A DNA stretch of 64,000 bases, from positions 310,001-374,000 of the forward strand of contig CAWGEA010000003.1 of NCBI GenBank assembly GCA_963821495.1, read 5' to 3'. The notes under the pieces were generated by a model. The model was not told where the DNA came from. It ran no database searches and saw only the letters and a list, made by a program, of their open reading frames with translations. Of this stretch, positions 53,829-61,261 are shown piece by piece (position 1 is the stretch's first letter; every line of letters starts with the position of its first letter). Origin of the DNA: AC-32 sp963821495 (GTDB lineage: Bacteria > Actinomycetota > Thermoleophilia > Gaiellales > Gaiellaceae). A program made the translations under genes and the position numbers.

Positions 53829-54688
53829 GCCCGCAGCAGCGGCCGCGTGAGGCAGGTCGGGCCGCCGTCGCCCTTCGAGAGCTCCTCGCCGCGGTAGGTC
53901 AGCACCTCGATGCCGGCGTGCTCCATCCGCTCGCGGGTGCGCGGATTGCCCTCGACGGCGAGCGCGACTCGCGGCGCGAGCGCGAGCACGTTCGGGCCCA
54001 TGCTCTCGAACTCCTCGTCCGGGACCTCGACCAGCTCGACCTCGCGCTCCTCGAGCAGCTCGGCGAGCCGTGTCGGCAGCAGTGGCGGATAGACGACGGC
54101 GAGGTCGGGCGCGAGCGGGCTGAGCAGCGACATCAGGTGCATCACCTCGCCGCGGCCGCGCCAGTGCGGGAGGTCGTAGGCGATCACCTCGGCCTCGGGC
54201 AGCAGCTCCCGCAGGCGCGCGATTCCCGCCTCGTTGGTGCGGTACCCGCAGCCGACGAGCAGCGTGCGCTCGTCGAGCCAGCAGCAGTCGCCTCCCTCGG
54301 CCCAGGCCGGGTCCTCCAGGCGGCCGGCGATCGGAACGCCTGCGCGCTCGAGGTCTTTCGCCATCGCGTCCACCTCGGGCCGGCGGCACTCCTTGCCAGG
54401 GTGGAGCAGCAGCGCGCCCTCGTCGGCTACCAGCGCGGGGTCGTACGTGTAGATCGCGTCGGGGTTCCCGTCCGCCGCCGACCCGGCGAGCACGACCTCG
54501 GCACCGCCGTCCGCGAGCAGCGCGCAGAACGCCTCGTGCTCTGCCGCGATCCGGCGTGCGTCGGGCTCGGCACGCCAGCCGCATATCCGCCAGCCGTGTA
54601 GATCCTCGGCGCGCGGCGCCCGGACGAGCACGCGGCGAAGCTCGCCGGTCATCGACTGGCAGCCGTACAGCTTGGGCTCGACGGTCAC
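53825..54688 (-). CDS. Dimethylarginine dimethylaminohydrolase/amidinotransferase-like enzyme
   Basis: A 287-residue guanidino-group-modifying enzyme of the DDAH/arginine deiminase fold. Catalytic residues visible are WAEGGDCCW (Glu/Asp), the His in GEVMHLMSLLS and the Cys in GGPTCLTRPL at the C-terminus. It could hydrolyse methylated arginine or a related amidine. Start GTG 54688 overlaps the stop of the sigma factor (GTGA), so it is cotranslated with it. Confidence 0.88.
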   Translation of the reverse strand: MTVEPKLYGCQSMTGELRRVLVRAPRAEDLHGWRICGWRAEPDARRIAAEHEAFCALLADGGAEVVLAGSAADGNPDAIYTYDPALVADEGALLLHPGKECRRPEVDAMAKDLERAGVPIAGRLEDPAWAEGGDCCWLDERTLLVGCGYRTNEAGIARLRELLPEAEVIAYDLPHWRGRGEVMHLMSLLSPLAPDLAVVYPPLLPTRLAELLEEREVELVEVPDEEFESMGPNVLALAPRVALAVEGNPRTRERMEHAGIEVLTYRGEELSKGDGGPTCLTRPLLRA

Positions 54689-55947
54689 GCGGTCGATCGT
54701 ACTTCGGCGAGCCGCCGCTCCAAGAAGGCGCGCTCCGCCGGCTGCGAGGAGAGCTCGAGGGCGCGGCCGTACGCGTCTGCGGCCTCGGAGTCGCGCCCGA
54801 GTCTCCGCAGCAGGTCGGCGCGCGCCGAGTGCAGGTGCCGGTAGGCGTCGAGGCCCTCGATCGCCTCGATCAGGGCGAGCCCCCGCTCGGGCCCCTCCGC
54901 CATCGCCACGGCGACGGCGCGGTTGAGCTCGACGACGGGTGACGGCGACAGCTCGCCGAGCCGCTCGTAGAGGGCCTCGATCTGCGGCCAGTCAGTCTCG
55001 GATTCGAGGTGCAAGGAGGCGATCGCCGCCTGGAGCTGGTACGGGCCCGGCCGGCGCAGCGGCAGCGCCCGGTCGAGGACGCGCCTGCCCTCGTCGATCC
55101 GGGCCGGATCCCAGAGCGACCGGTCCTGGTCGCCCAGCAGCACCAGCTCTCCTGCCGGGTCGAGCCGCGCGGCCCGCCGCGCGTCGTGCAGCAGCATCAG
55201 CGCCAGCAGCCCGAGCACCTCCGCCTCGTCGGGCATCAGCAGCGCGAGCACCTTCCCCAGCCGGATCGCCTCGTCGCAGAGCTCGCCCCGCGGCGGCGGC
55301 CCGTAGCCCTCGTTGAAGATGAGGTAGACGACCGCGAGCACCGAGCGCAGCCGCTCGGGGAGCAGGTGGTCGGGCGGCACGCGGAAGGGGATTCCTGCCG
55401 CGCGGATCTTCTTCTTCGCGCGCACCAGTCGCTGCGCCATCGTCGCCTCCGGGACGAGGAACGCGCGGGCGATCTCCTCCGTCGTCAGCCCTCCGAGCGT
55501 GCGCAGCGTGAGCGCGACCTGCGCCTCGGTCGCGAGCGCCGGGTGGCAGCACGCGAAGATCAGGCTCAGCCGCTCGTCCGGAATCGCTCCGTCCTCCTCG
55601 ATCGTCGTCTCGCCGGCATCCAGTGCCGCGAGCAGCTCTGTCTTGCGCCTCAGCGTCTGCTCGCGCCGGATGCGGTCGATCGCACGGTTGCGCGCGGTCG
55701 TGAGCAGCCATGCGCCGGGGTTGTCGGGGGCGCCGTCGCGGGGCCAGCGCTCGAGGGCCGCGGCGAAGGCCTCCTGCACCGCGTCCTCGGCGAGCTCGAC
55801 GTCCCCGAGGGCGCGGGCGAGGATCGCGAGCGTACGCCCCCACTCCTCGCGGAAGAGCTCTTCTACTACGAGCCTTCCTCCTCGAACTCCATCACCGGCC
55901 GGACCTCGACGGAGCCGTGGCGGGCCCCGGGGATCTTGGCCGCCCAC
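54685..55947 (-). CDS. ECF sigma factor with C-terminal helical domain (ECF42 type)
   Basis: Sigma-70 family protein: region 2 (AEDAVQEAFAAALERW, TTARNRAIDRIRRE), region 4 (GLTTEEIARAFLVPEATMAQRLVRAKKKIR), then a long TPR-like C-terminal domain (LPERLRSVLAVVYLIFNEGY, LNRAVAVAMAEGPE). This architecture next to a YciI/DGPF protein defines group ECF42. Homology begins at VVEELFREEW, encoded from 55869, but no ATG/GTG/TTG/CTG is there (the codons are GTA GTA, after GGAGGAAGG). The next usable start is GTG 55947, inside yciI. The coordinates use that start. Confidence 0.88.
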   Translation of the reverse strand: MGGQDPRGPPRLRRGPAGDGVRGGRLVVEELFREEWGRTLAILARALGDVELAEDAVQEAFAAALERWPRDGAPDNPGAWLLTTARNRAIDRIRREQTLRRKTELLAALDAGETTIEEDGAIPDERLSLIFACCHPALATEAQVALTLRTLGGLTTEEIARAFLVPEATMAQRLVRAKKKIRAAGIPFRVPPDHLLPERLRSVLAVVYLIFNEGYGPPPRGELCDEAIRLGKVLALLMPDEAEVLGLLALMLLHDARRAARLDPAGELVLLGDQDRSLWDPARIDEGRRVLDRALPLRRPGPYQLQAAIASLHLESETDWPQIEALYERLGELSPSPVVELNRAVAVAMAEGPERGLALIEAIEGLDAYRHLHSARADLLRRLGRDSEAADAYGRALELSSQPAERAFLERRLAEVRSTA

Positions 55948-56228
55948 TCGATCGCCTCGTCCAGCGAGGCGGCGTCGACGATGTAGAAGCCGCCGAGCTG
56001 CTCCTTCGTCTCCGCGAACGGCCCGTCGGTGGTCAGCGTCTCGTCGTTGCGAACGCGGACGGTCGTCGCGGTCTGCGTCGGCTGCAGCGCGTCGCCGCCC
56101 TTCATGGCGCCACTCGACTGCAGCTCCTCGGTGAACGCGACATAGGCCTGGAAGCTCCGGCCGCGCTCCTCCTCGCTCATCGACTCCCAGCCGTTCTGGT
56201 CGCCGTAGATCAGCAGCACGTACTGCAT
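55866..56228 (-). CDS. YciI/DGPF-domain protein, partner of the ECF sigma factor
   Basis: A 120-residue dimeric ferredoxin-like fold protein: QYVLLIYGDQNGWESMSEEE, TVRVRNDETLTTDGPFAETKEQLGGFYIVDA (the DGPF motif) and EVRPVME at the end. Start ATG 56228 has AAGGAGG six bases upstream. Such proteins always neighbour ECF42 sigma factors, though their role is unclear. It precedes the sigma gene, overlapping its frame. Confidence 0.92.
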   Translation of the reverse strand: MQYVLLIYGDQNGWESMSEEERGRSFQAYVAFTEELQSSGAMKGGDALQPTQTATTVRVRNDETLTTDGPFAETKEQLGGFYIVDAASLDEAIEWAAKIPGARHGSVEVRPVMEFEEEGS

Positions 56229-56288
56229 GTCACCCTCCTTCGGGTCGTTTACGAGGGTACGACGAACGGGACGGGTGCGAATCGACAG

Positions 56289-56501
56289 CTAGCGCTTCGC
56301 GGGCGGTGGGCACGGACGCCGCTGCGCCGGGGCGTCCTTCTTCCAGGTGACGATCACGCATGACTTCCAAGGGCGCGCGTGGCGGGTCACCTTCTGCGGC
56401 ACGTATTCGCGGGTGCTCGCGCCGGTCGTGCCGCTCGAGCCCGAGCCGATCACCGCGAAGACGAAGCCGAAGAGCGCGAGGATGATCAGCAGGATCGCCA
56501 C
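56289..56501 (-). CDS. Small membrane-anchored protein, function unknown
   Basis: A 70-residue protein with one N-terminal membrane helix (AILLIILALFGFVFAVIG), then a short basic tail with two Cys (KSCVIV and RPCPPP). Start GTG 56501. It follows the membrane protein gene by ten bases, in the same direction. No family recognised. Confidence 0.62.
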   Translation of the reverse strand: MAILLIILALFGFVFAVIGSGSSGTTGASTREYVPQKVTRHARPWKSCVIVTWKKDAPAQRRPCPPPAKR

Positions 56502-56511
56502 GAGCCGAATG

Positions 56512-57630
56512 TTACGTGTCGCCCGGCGCAGCCTGCGAGGAGCCGTCCCCGCAGGGCTGTGCGCGATTCTCCGGCTCCGCCGAGGCCTCGGCTCCGCCGA
56601 CCACCGCGGACGCCTCCTTGATCAGCACCCGCGTGAAGCGCTCGCTGAAGCCGGCGACGAACGCGAGCGCGCCGTAGTAGTAGAAATCCTCCTTGCCGCC
56701 CGGCCGAGTCGTCTGGAGCAATCCGCTGGCCAGGACGAAGTAGGTGAAGACGCCGAACACCGCTCCGAGCACCGGCCGGTAGCTTCCGAGCATGTAGAGG
56801 TTGCGCTTGCCGAGGTCGTAGTGGACCTGGAACTTCTCCCCGCTCATGCGTTGCAGGACGCTGACGAACGCCCCGACCGAGCCGAGCGCGTAGGCGACCA
56901 CGAGGGTCTTGAGCGCGTGGTTCCAGGCGACGATGTCGAGGAGCCACAGCAGGACGACGGCCGCGATCGCCAGGGTCGCCATCACGAACAGGCCGATGAG
57001 CATCCCCTGGGTGTAGACCATCCGGCCGATCCGGACGCCTGCCCGGCGGTAGTAGTCCTCGATCTCGGCGAGCTCTGCCTGCTGCCGGTCCGCGACCGTC
57101 TGCGCCCGCTCCACGCCCGGCTTGCCGTCGGCCCGGTCGATGTGCCCGAGCAGCTCGCTGGCCACGGCGAGGATCCGCCGCATCGCGACGCTCTCGCTCG
57201 TGTAGCGGAGCACCTCCGTCACCTTGATCGCGAGGGTCTCGCAGGCGAAGAGGACGTCGGCGATCGCCGGCACGTCCCGGGTCACCCAGTCGGTGGCGCG
57301 GTGGAACCGGCGCATGTCGTCCACGAGCGGGCGCAGCAGCAGCGGCGCGCGCCTTCGCGTGAGGGCGACCCCCGACGGCTGCGAGACCGACCAGTACTCG
57401 CTGACGATCTCGCCGTGCCGCGCCTCGAAAGCGGCCCGCGTGTCGCGGTAGCGGCCGGCGGCCTCCTCGTCCCGCGCGGAGCCGTGCAGGCGCTTGTGCT
57501 CCCAGTGGAAGTGGTTCCACGCGAGGTCGGCGAAGGTCACCTGCTCGGCCTCCAGGCGGCGCCGTTCGGCCCGGCCGGAGAGCCGCCTGGTGCGGCTGAG
57601 ATGGAATCGTTCGACCAGCCCCGTGCTCAT
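56512..57630 (-). CDS. Membrane protein with long cytoplasmic helical region, function unknown
   Basis: A 372-residue protein. The N-terminal 210 residues are charged and helical (RRLSGRAERRRLEAEQ, VERAQTVADRQQAELAEIEDYY), followed by four membrane segments: MLIGLFVMATLAIAAVVLLW, LKTLVVAYALGSVGAFVSVL, VLGAVFGVFTYFVLASGL and YYYGALAFVAGFSERF. The last segment resembles ends seen in other uncharacterised membrane proteins. Start ATG 57630 has GGGAGG six bases upstream. A palindrome sits at its predicted promoter. Function not inferred. Confidence 0.78.
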   Translation of the reverse strand: MSTGLVERFHLSRTRRLSGRAERRRLEAEQVTFADLAWNHFHWEHKRLHGSARDEEAAGRYRDTRAAFEARHGEIVSEYWSVSQPSGVALTRRRAPLLLRPLVDDMRRFHRATDWVTRDVPAIADVLFACETLAIKVTEVLRYTSESVAMRRILAVASELLGHIDRADGKPGVERAQTVADRQQAELAEIEDYYRRAGVRIGRMVYTQGMLIGLFVMATLAIAAVVLLWLLDIVAWNHALKTLVVAYALGSVGAFVSVLQRMSGEKFQVHYDLGKRNLYMLGSYRPVLGAVFGVFTYFVLASGLLQTTRPGGKEDFYYYGALAFVAGFSERFTRVLIKEASAVVGGAEASAEPENRAQPCGDGSSQAAPGDT

Positions 57631-57662
57631 CTGCGCCTCCCTGTCCTCGATCCGAGCCGCAG

Positions 57663-57714
57663 ACGGATCAGCTGATCCGTTGCAAACGGTACGAGGTCGC
57701 GCCGCGATCCGCAA
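57663..57714 (-). promoter_or_regulatory. Promoter with 18-bp perfect palindrome at the start site
   Basis: On the minus strand, TTGCGG (57709-57714) and TACCGT (57686-57691) are 17 bases apart, a well-spaced sigma-70-type promoter. Five bases after the -10 comes ACGGATCAGCTGATCCGT (57663-57680), a perfect 18-base palindrome covering the likely transcription start, as expected of an operator. It controls the gene at 56512-57630. Confidence 0.65.
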
Positions 57715-57726
57715 GCCCCGGGGCCT

Positions 57727-59958
57727 TCAGGCCGCCGAGAGCATCCGTTCCAGCAGCGCGAGGGCGCCGGCCTTGTCGAGCGGCTCGTTCAGGTTCCCGC
57801 ACTTCGGACTCTGGACGCAGGAGGGGCAGCCGCGCTCGCACGGGCACCCGCTCAGCAGCTTCGCGGTGTCTCCGGCCCAGCCCTCGAAGATCTCGAAGCC
57901 GCGCTCGGTGATGCCGACGCCACCGGAGTGGCCGTCGTACACGAAGATCGTCGGCCGGCCGGTCTGGAAGTGCAGGTTCGTCGAGAGGCCGCCGATGTCC
58001 CAGCGGTCGCACATCGCCCACAGCGGCAGCAGCGCGATCAACGAGTGCTCGGCCGCGTGGAGCGACCCGAGCAGGAGGGGCTCGCGCTCGATCCCGTCGA
58101 GCATCCACGGCTCCGGGAGGAACCAGACGGCCTCGGTCTCGAACTCGGTCTCCGGGAGGTCGAGCGCGACGAGCTCGAGGCTCTCCTGCGTCTGGATCGA
58201 GCGCTTCTGGTAGCCGACCACCTGGTCGGTGACGACGACGGCGCCGAAAGAGAGCTCGAGGCCGAGTCGCCGCTCGACCCGACGGGGCTCGACGATCGCC
58301 GTCGTCGTCTCGACCTTGGCCTGGGTGTAGTAGTCGCCGCTGAACGGCTCCACGACGGCGTGGCGCGAGCCGAAATCGAGCGCGCGCACCCGGTAGCTCT
58401 CACCGAGGTGCAGGTAGACGGCGCCCTCGTGAACGGTCGAGTAGGCGCGCTCCTGTTCGACGATCCCGAGCACGGCACCGCTCGTGCCGTCGACGATCGT
58501 GAACGACTCGGGGCCGGTCGAGCGAAGCGAGACGCGCGCGGCGGGATAGTCGCGCCCGGCCCAGACGTAGCCGGCCCCGGTGCGCCGCAGGTCCGGCAGG
58601 GCCGCCGCCCGCTCGAGCGCCGCCTCGCCGAGGACGTCCCGGTCGCGCTCGTCCAGCGGCGCCTCGAAGGCGGCGGCACGTACGTGGCCGTCGAGCACGC
58701 GCGGGTTCTCGTGGTCGAGGATCGCCGCCTCGACCCGCCGGCCCAGCAGCGCGCGCGGCTCGCGCATGAAGTACTGGTCGAGTGCGTCCTCGCTCGCGAC
58801 GAGCACCGCGAGACCGTGTCCGCGGCGGCCGGCCCGGCCCCACTGCTGCCGCAGCGACGCGACCGTCCCCGGGAAGCCGACCGAGATCACGCAGTCGAGT
58901 AGGCCGACGTCGATCCCGAGCTCGAGCGCGTTCGTCGCGCTCACGCCGAGCAGCTCGCCCTCGAGCAGCCGCCGCTCGATCTCGCGCCGCTGCGCAGGCG
59001 TGTAGCCGGCGCGGTAGGGCGAGAGCAGCGAGTTGTCGCCGAGCCGGTCGGCGGTGAAGCGGTGGATCAGCTCCGCCGCGCGGCGGCTCTTGGCGAAACA
59101 GAGCGTGCGCAGGCCGCGCTCGACCAGGTCGGCCAGCAGCTTCGAGGCCTCGCCGAGGGCGCTCGCGCGGAGGCCGAGCTGCTCGTCGGCGAGCGGCGGG
59201 TTCCAGAGGGCGATCGTCCGCTCGGCCCGGGGCGCGGCGTCGTCGCCGATCACGGTCGTCTCGACGCCGAGCAGCCTCGTGCCGAGCTCGCCGGGGTTCG
59301 AGATCGTCGCCGAGGCGAGCAGGAACTGCGGCTCGGCGCCGTAGACCCGCGCGAGCCGCCGCAGCCTCCGCAGGACGTTGGCCACGTGGGAGCCGAAGAC
59401 GCCGCGGTAGACGTGCGCCTCGTCGACGATCACGTAGGTGAGGTTCGAGAGCACGTCACCCCAGCGGTCGTGGTGCGGGAGCACTCCCACGTGGAGCATG
59501 TCCGGGTTGGAGAGGATCAGGTTTGCCCACTTGCGCACCTGCCAGCGGCGGTCGACGGCCGTGTCGCCGTCGTAGATCGCGGCGCGGAGCTGCGGAAGCT
59601 TGAAAGTGCCGAGGCTCCGCAGCTGATCCTGCGCGAGGGCCTTGGTCGGGTAGAGGTAGAGCGCCCGCCGCTTCGGCTCGCGCGCCAGCGCGTCGAGCAC
59701 AGGGAGGTTGAAGGCGAGCGTCTTGCCCGATGCCGTGCCGGTGGTGACCACGACGTGCTCGCCCCGGGCGGCGGCCTCCCACGCCTCGGCCTGGTGTGCG
59801 TAGAGCGCGTCGATCCCCTGCGCCGCGAGCGAGTCCTGCACGCGCGGGTGCAGGCCTTCCGGCAAAGGCACGAGCTGCGCGTCTCGCGCAGGGACGACCT
59901 CGAGGTGGGCGAGCTCCTCGCCCTCGAGCAGGCCCGTCCAACCGGCGGCGACGCTCAC
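57727..59958 (-). CDS. MrfA/Hrq1-like DEAD-box helicase with C-terminal zinc motif
   Basis: A 743-residue superfamily 2 DNA helicase. N-terminal QAEAWEAAARGEHVVVTTGTASGKTLAF (Q and Walker A), VIVDEAHVYRG (DEVH box), LLASATISNP (motif III), then GVSATNALELGIDVGLLDCV and QQWGRAGRRGHG (motif VI). The C-terminal DUF1998 region ends with four Cys, CPCERGCPSCVQSPKCGN. This matches Bacillus MrfA and eukaryotic Hrq1, which act in repair of mitomycin-type damage. Start GTG 59958 overlaps the methyltransferase stop. Confidence 0.93.
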   Translation of the reverse strand: MSVAAGWTGLLEGEELAHLEVVPARDAQLVPLPEGLHPRVQDSLAAQGIDALYAHQAEAWEAAARGEHVVVTTGTASGKTLAFNLPVLDALAREPKRRALYLYPTKALAQDQLRSLGTFKLPQLRAAIYDGDTAVDRRWQVRKWANLILSNPDMLHVGVLPHHDRWGDVLSNLTYVIVDEAHVYRGVFGSHVANVLRRLRRLARVYGAEPQFLLASATISNPGELGTRLLGVETTVIGDDAAPRAERTIALWNPPLADEQLGLRASALGEASKLLADLVERGLRTLCFAKSRRAAELIHRFTADRLGDNSLLSPYRAGYTPAQRREIERRLLEGELLGVSATNALELGIDVGLLDCVISVGFPGTVASLRQQWGRAGRRGHGLAVLVASEDALDQYFMREPRALLGRRVEAAILDHENPRVLDGHVRAAAFEAPLDERDRDVLGEAALERAAALPDLRRTGAGYVWAGRDYPAARVSLRSTGPESFTIVDGTSGAVLGIVEQERAYSTVHEGAVYLHLGESYRVRALDFGSRHAVVEPFSGDYYTQAKVETTTAIVEPRRVERRLGLELSFGAVVVTDQVVGYQKRSIQTQESLELVALDLPETEFETEAVWFLPEPWMLDGIEREPLLLGSLHAAEHSLIALLPLWAMCDRWDIGGLSTNLHFQTGRPTIFVYDGHSGGVGITERGFEIFEGWAGDTAKLLSGCPCERGCPSCVQSPKCGNLNEPLDKAGALALLERMLSAA

Positions 59959-60635
59959 CGGCGCGCCCGCAGCGCGACGATGTGCGGGTAGTCGCGCTCG
60001 CCCAGCTCCTCGAGCCGCTCGATTCGGAAGCCGGCGTCGGTGAAGGCGGCGAAGAAGTCGTGCAGCGTGAGGTGAACGGCCCCGACCAGCACACGTAGGC
60101 CGTCGGGGTTGCCGACGCCGAACGCCGTCTCGTCGTAGCGCCCGGTGCTCCGGTAGCCGTCGCCGAGCCGCGGCACGCCTCTCGGGGTGCCGTCGACGCC
60201 GACGAAGAACGAGTGCGGTCCGACGAAGCACGGATGGCCGCCGACGTAGACGAGTGGCGCGCCGGGCTGGAGGACCCGCGCGGCCTCGGCGATCGCGCCT
60301 GCGAAGTCGTCGATATCGGTGTGCGTCCAGACCGAGACGGCGGCGTCGAAGCTCGCGTCCGGGAACGGCAGCGCCTCCGCCGGCGCCTCCAGCACTTCCA
60401 GCCCTGCGGCGCGGGCGACGTCGAGCAGGTCGGACGAGACGTCGACGCCCACGACCGACCACCCGAGCTCCGCGACCGCCGCGGTCGGGACGCCGGTGCC
60501 GCAGCCGAGGTCGAGGCAGCGGCCGCTACCGGGTCCCAGCAGCCGCGTGAGCGCGTCCCGCTCGGCGTCGCTCAGCGCGGGCCGGAACTCCCGGTACCAC
60601 TCGGCGAGGCCGTCGTAGCGCGGCCGGGCGCTCAG
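59955..60635 (-). CDS. Class I SAM-dependent methyltransferase
   Basis: A 226-residue methyltransferase with motif I CLDLGCGTGVPTAAVAEL, acidic motif VVGVDVSSDLLD and VSVWTHTDIDDFAGAIAEAARVL. No ATG, GTG or TTG lies in frame before motif I. The frame reaches CTG 60635 (LSARPRYDGLAEWY), which overlaps the upstream stop as CTGA, the same bases (CTGAGCGCC) as at galT; I take it as the start. It is coupled to the helicase gene. Substrate unknown. Confidence 0.88.
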   Translation of the reverse strand: MSARPRYDGLAEWYREFRPALSDAERDALTRLLGPGSGRCLDLGCGTGVPTAAVAELGWSVVGVDVSSDLLDVARAAGLEVLEAPAEALPFPDASFDAAVSVWTHTDIDDFAGAIAEAARVLQPGAPLVYVGGHPCFVGPHSFFVGVDGTPRGVPRLGDGYRSTGRYDETAFGVGNPDGLRVLVGAVHLTLHDFFAAFTDAGFRIERLEELGERDYPHIVALRARR

Positions 60636-61024
60636 CGCTGCGGATCGGCCGGGCGGAAGCCCGAGCAGACCGAGTTGATCTTCGTGATCCGGCCGCCGTC
60701 GAAGGTGAAGTAGCACTGCTGCTCGACCTCTACCGGGCCGTCGTCGCGGTCGGTGCCGGCGAGCAGATAGCGGACGCGCACCTGGCCGGCCGCCGGCTCG
60801 ACCGCGGACTCGACCACGCGGAAGTCCTCGAGCTCGCCCCACCACAAGCGGAACCGTTCGATGACCGCGTCGGGGTCTTCTGCCTCGCGCAGCGCTGACG
60901 GCACGAGTGCCCGGAGCTGCACGCCGTCGGCCAGCATGGCCCGAATTGCCTCCCAGTCGCCCTCGCCGAGTGCGCCGAGGAAGTGCTCGGCCGCCTGCAG
61001 GTCCCGTCGCGTCGCGATGGCCAC
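60632..61024 (-). CDS. SnoaL-like nuclear-transport-factor-2 fold protein
   Basis: A 130-residue protein of the SnoaL/NTF2-like family: LQAAEHFLGALGEGDWEAIRAMLADGV, ERFRLWWGELEDFRV, QCYFTFDGGRITKINSVCSGF. Such proteins bind or isomerise small molecules. Start GTG 61024 has an extended -10 (TGC-TACCGT, minus strand 61031-61039) six bases upstream and no ribosome site. It heads the SnoaL-methyltransferase-helicase operon and is divergent from the thiamine riboswitch. Confidence 0.85.
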   Translation of the reverse strand: MAIATRRDLQAAEHFLGALGEGDWEAIRAMLADGVQLRALVPSALREAEDPDAVIERFRLWWGELEDFRVVESAVEPAAGQVRVRYLLAGTDRDDGPVEVEQQCYFTFDGGRITKINSVCSGFRPADPQR

Positions 61025-61045
61025 GTGACGACGGTAGCATGGCGC

Positions 61046-61115
61046 CACCGGGGTGCCCGCACGGGCTGAGATCACACCCGTCGAACCTGATCCGGTTCGC
61101 ACCGGCGAAGGGAGG
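61046..61115 (+). ncRNA. TPP (THI-element) riboswitch
   Basis: Canonical thiamine-pyrophosphate-binding motifs in order: GGGGTGCCC, GGGCTGAGATCACACCC, GAACCTGATCCGG and ACCGGCGAAGGGAGG. The 3' end holds the Shine-Dalgarno-like GGGAGG, so translation is the likely control point. It precedes the thiD-thiM-thiE-thiL operon. Confidence 0.95.
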
Positions 61116-61122
61116 AGCAGAG

Positions 61123-61191
61123 TTGGAGCGCGGACGAACTGGCGCGGAGGCCGGGCTTTGCCGGGCCCGAGCTCAGAGCGAGCCGCATTGA
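61123..61191 (+). CDS. Possible 22-codon upstream ORF after the riboswitch
   Basis: TTG 61123 is seven bases after GGAGG (61111-61115) at the 3' end of the riboswitch and opens LERGRTGAEAGLCRARAQ, ending at TGA 61189-61191. It is the ORF best placed to be gated by the riboswitch. No homology expected. It may be a true leader ORF or a chance frame. Confidence 0.35.
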   Translation: MERGRTGAEAGLCRARAQSEPH

Positions 61192-61213
61192 CGCAGCGGT
61201 TAAGGAGGGGGCT

Positions 61214-61240
61214 CACGGGAGAACCAGGGGTTCCCCCGTG
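61214..61240 (+). promoter_or_regulatory. Long hairpin upstream of thiD
   Basis: CACGGG-A-GAACC-AGG-GGTTC-C-CCCGTG forms 11 base pairs with one internal mismatch and a three-base loop, ending 21 bases before the thiD TTG. A purine stretch AAGGAGGGG (61202-61210) precedes it. No T-run follows. Confidence 0.6.
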
Positions 61241-61261
61241 TTGACCGGCGAAGGGAGTGCA

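Noticed and set aside
61115..61243. Segment between the riboswitch repeats as a transposable element
   Set aside because: Direct repeats flank it, but there are no terminal inverted repeats or transposase, and a 14-bp target duplication would be unusual.
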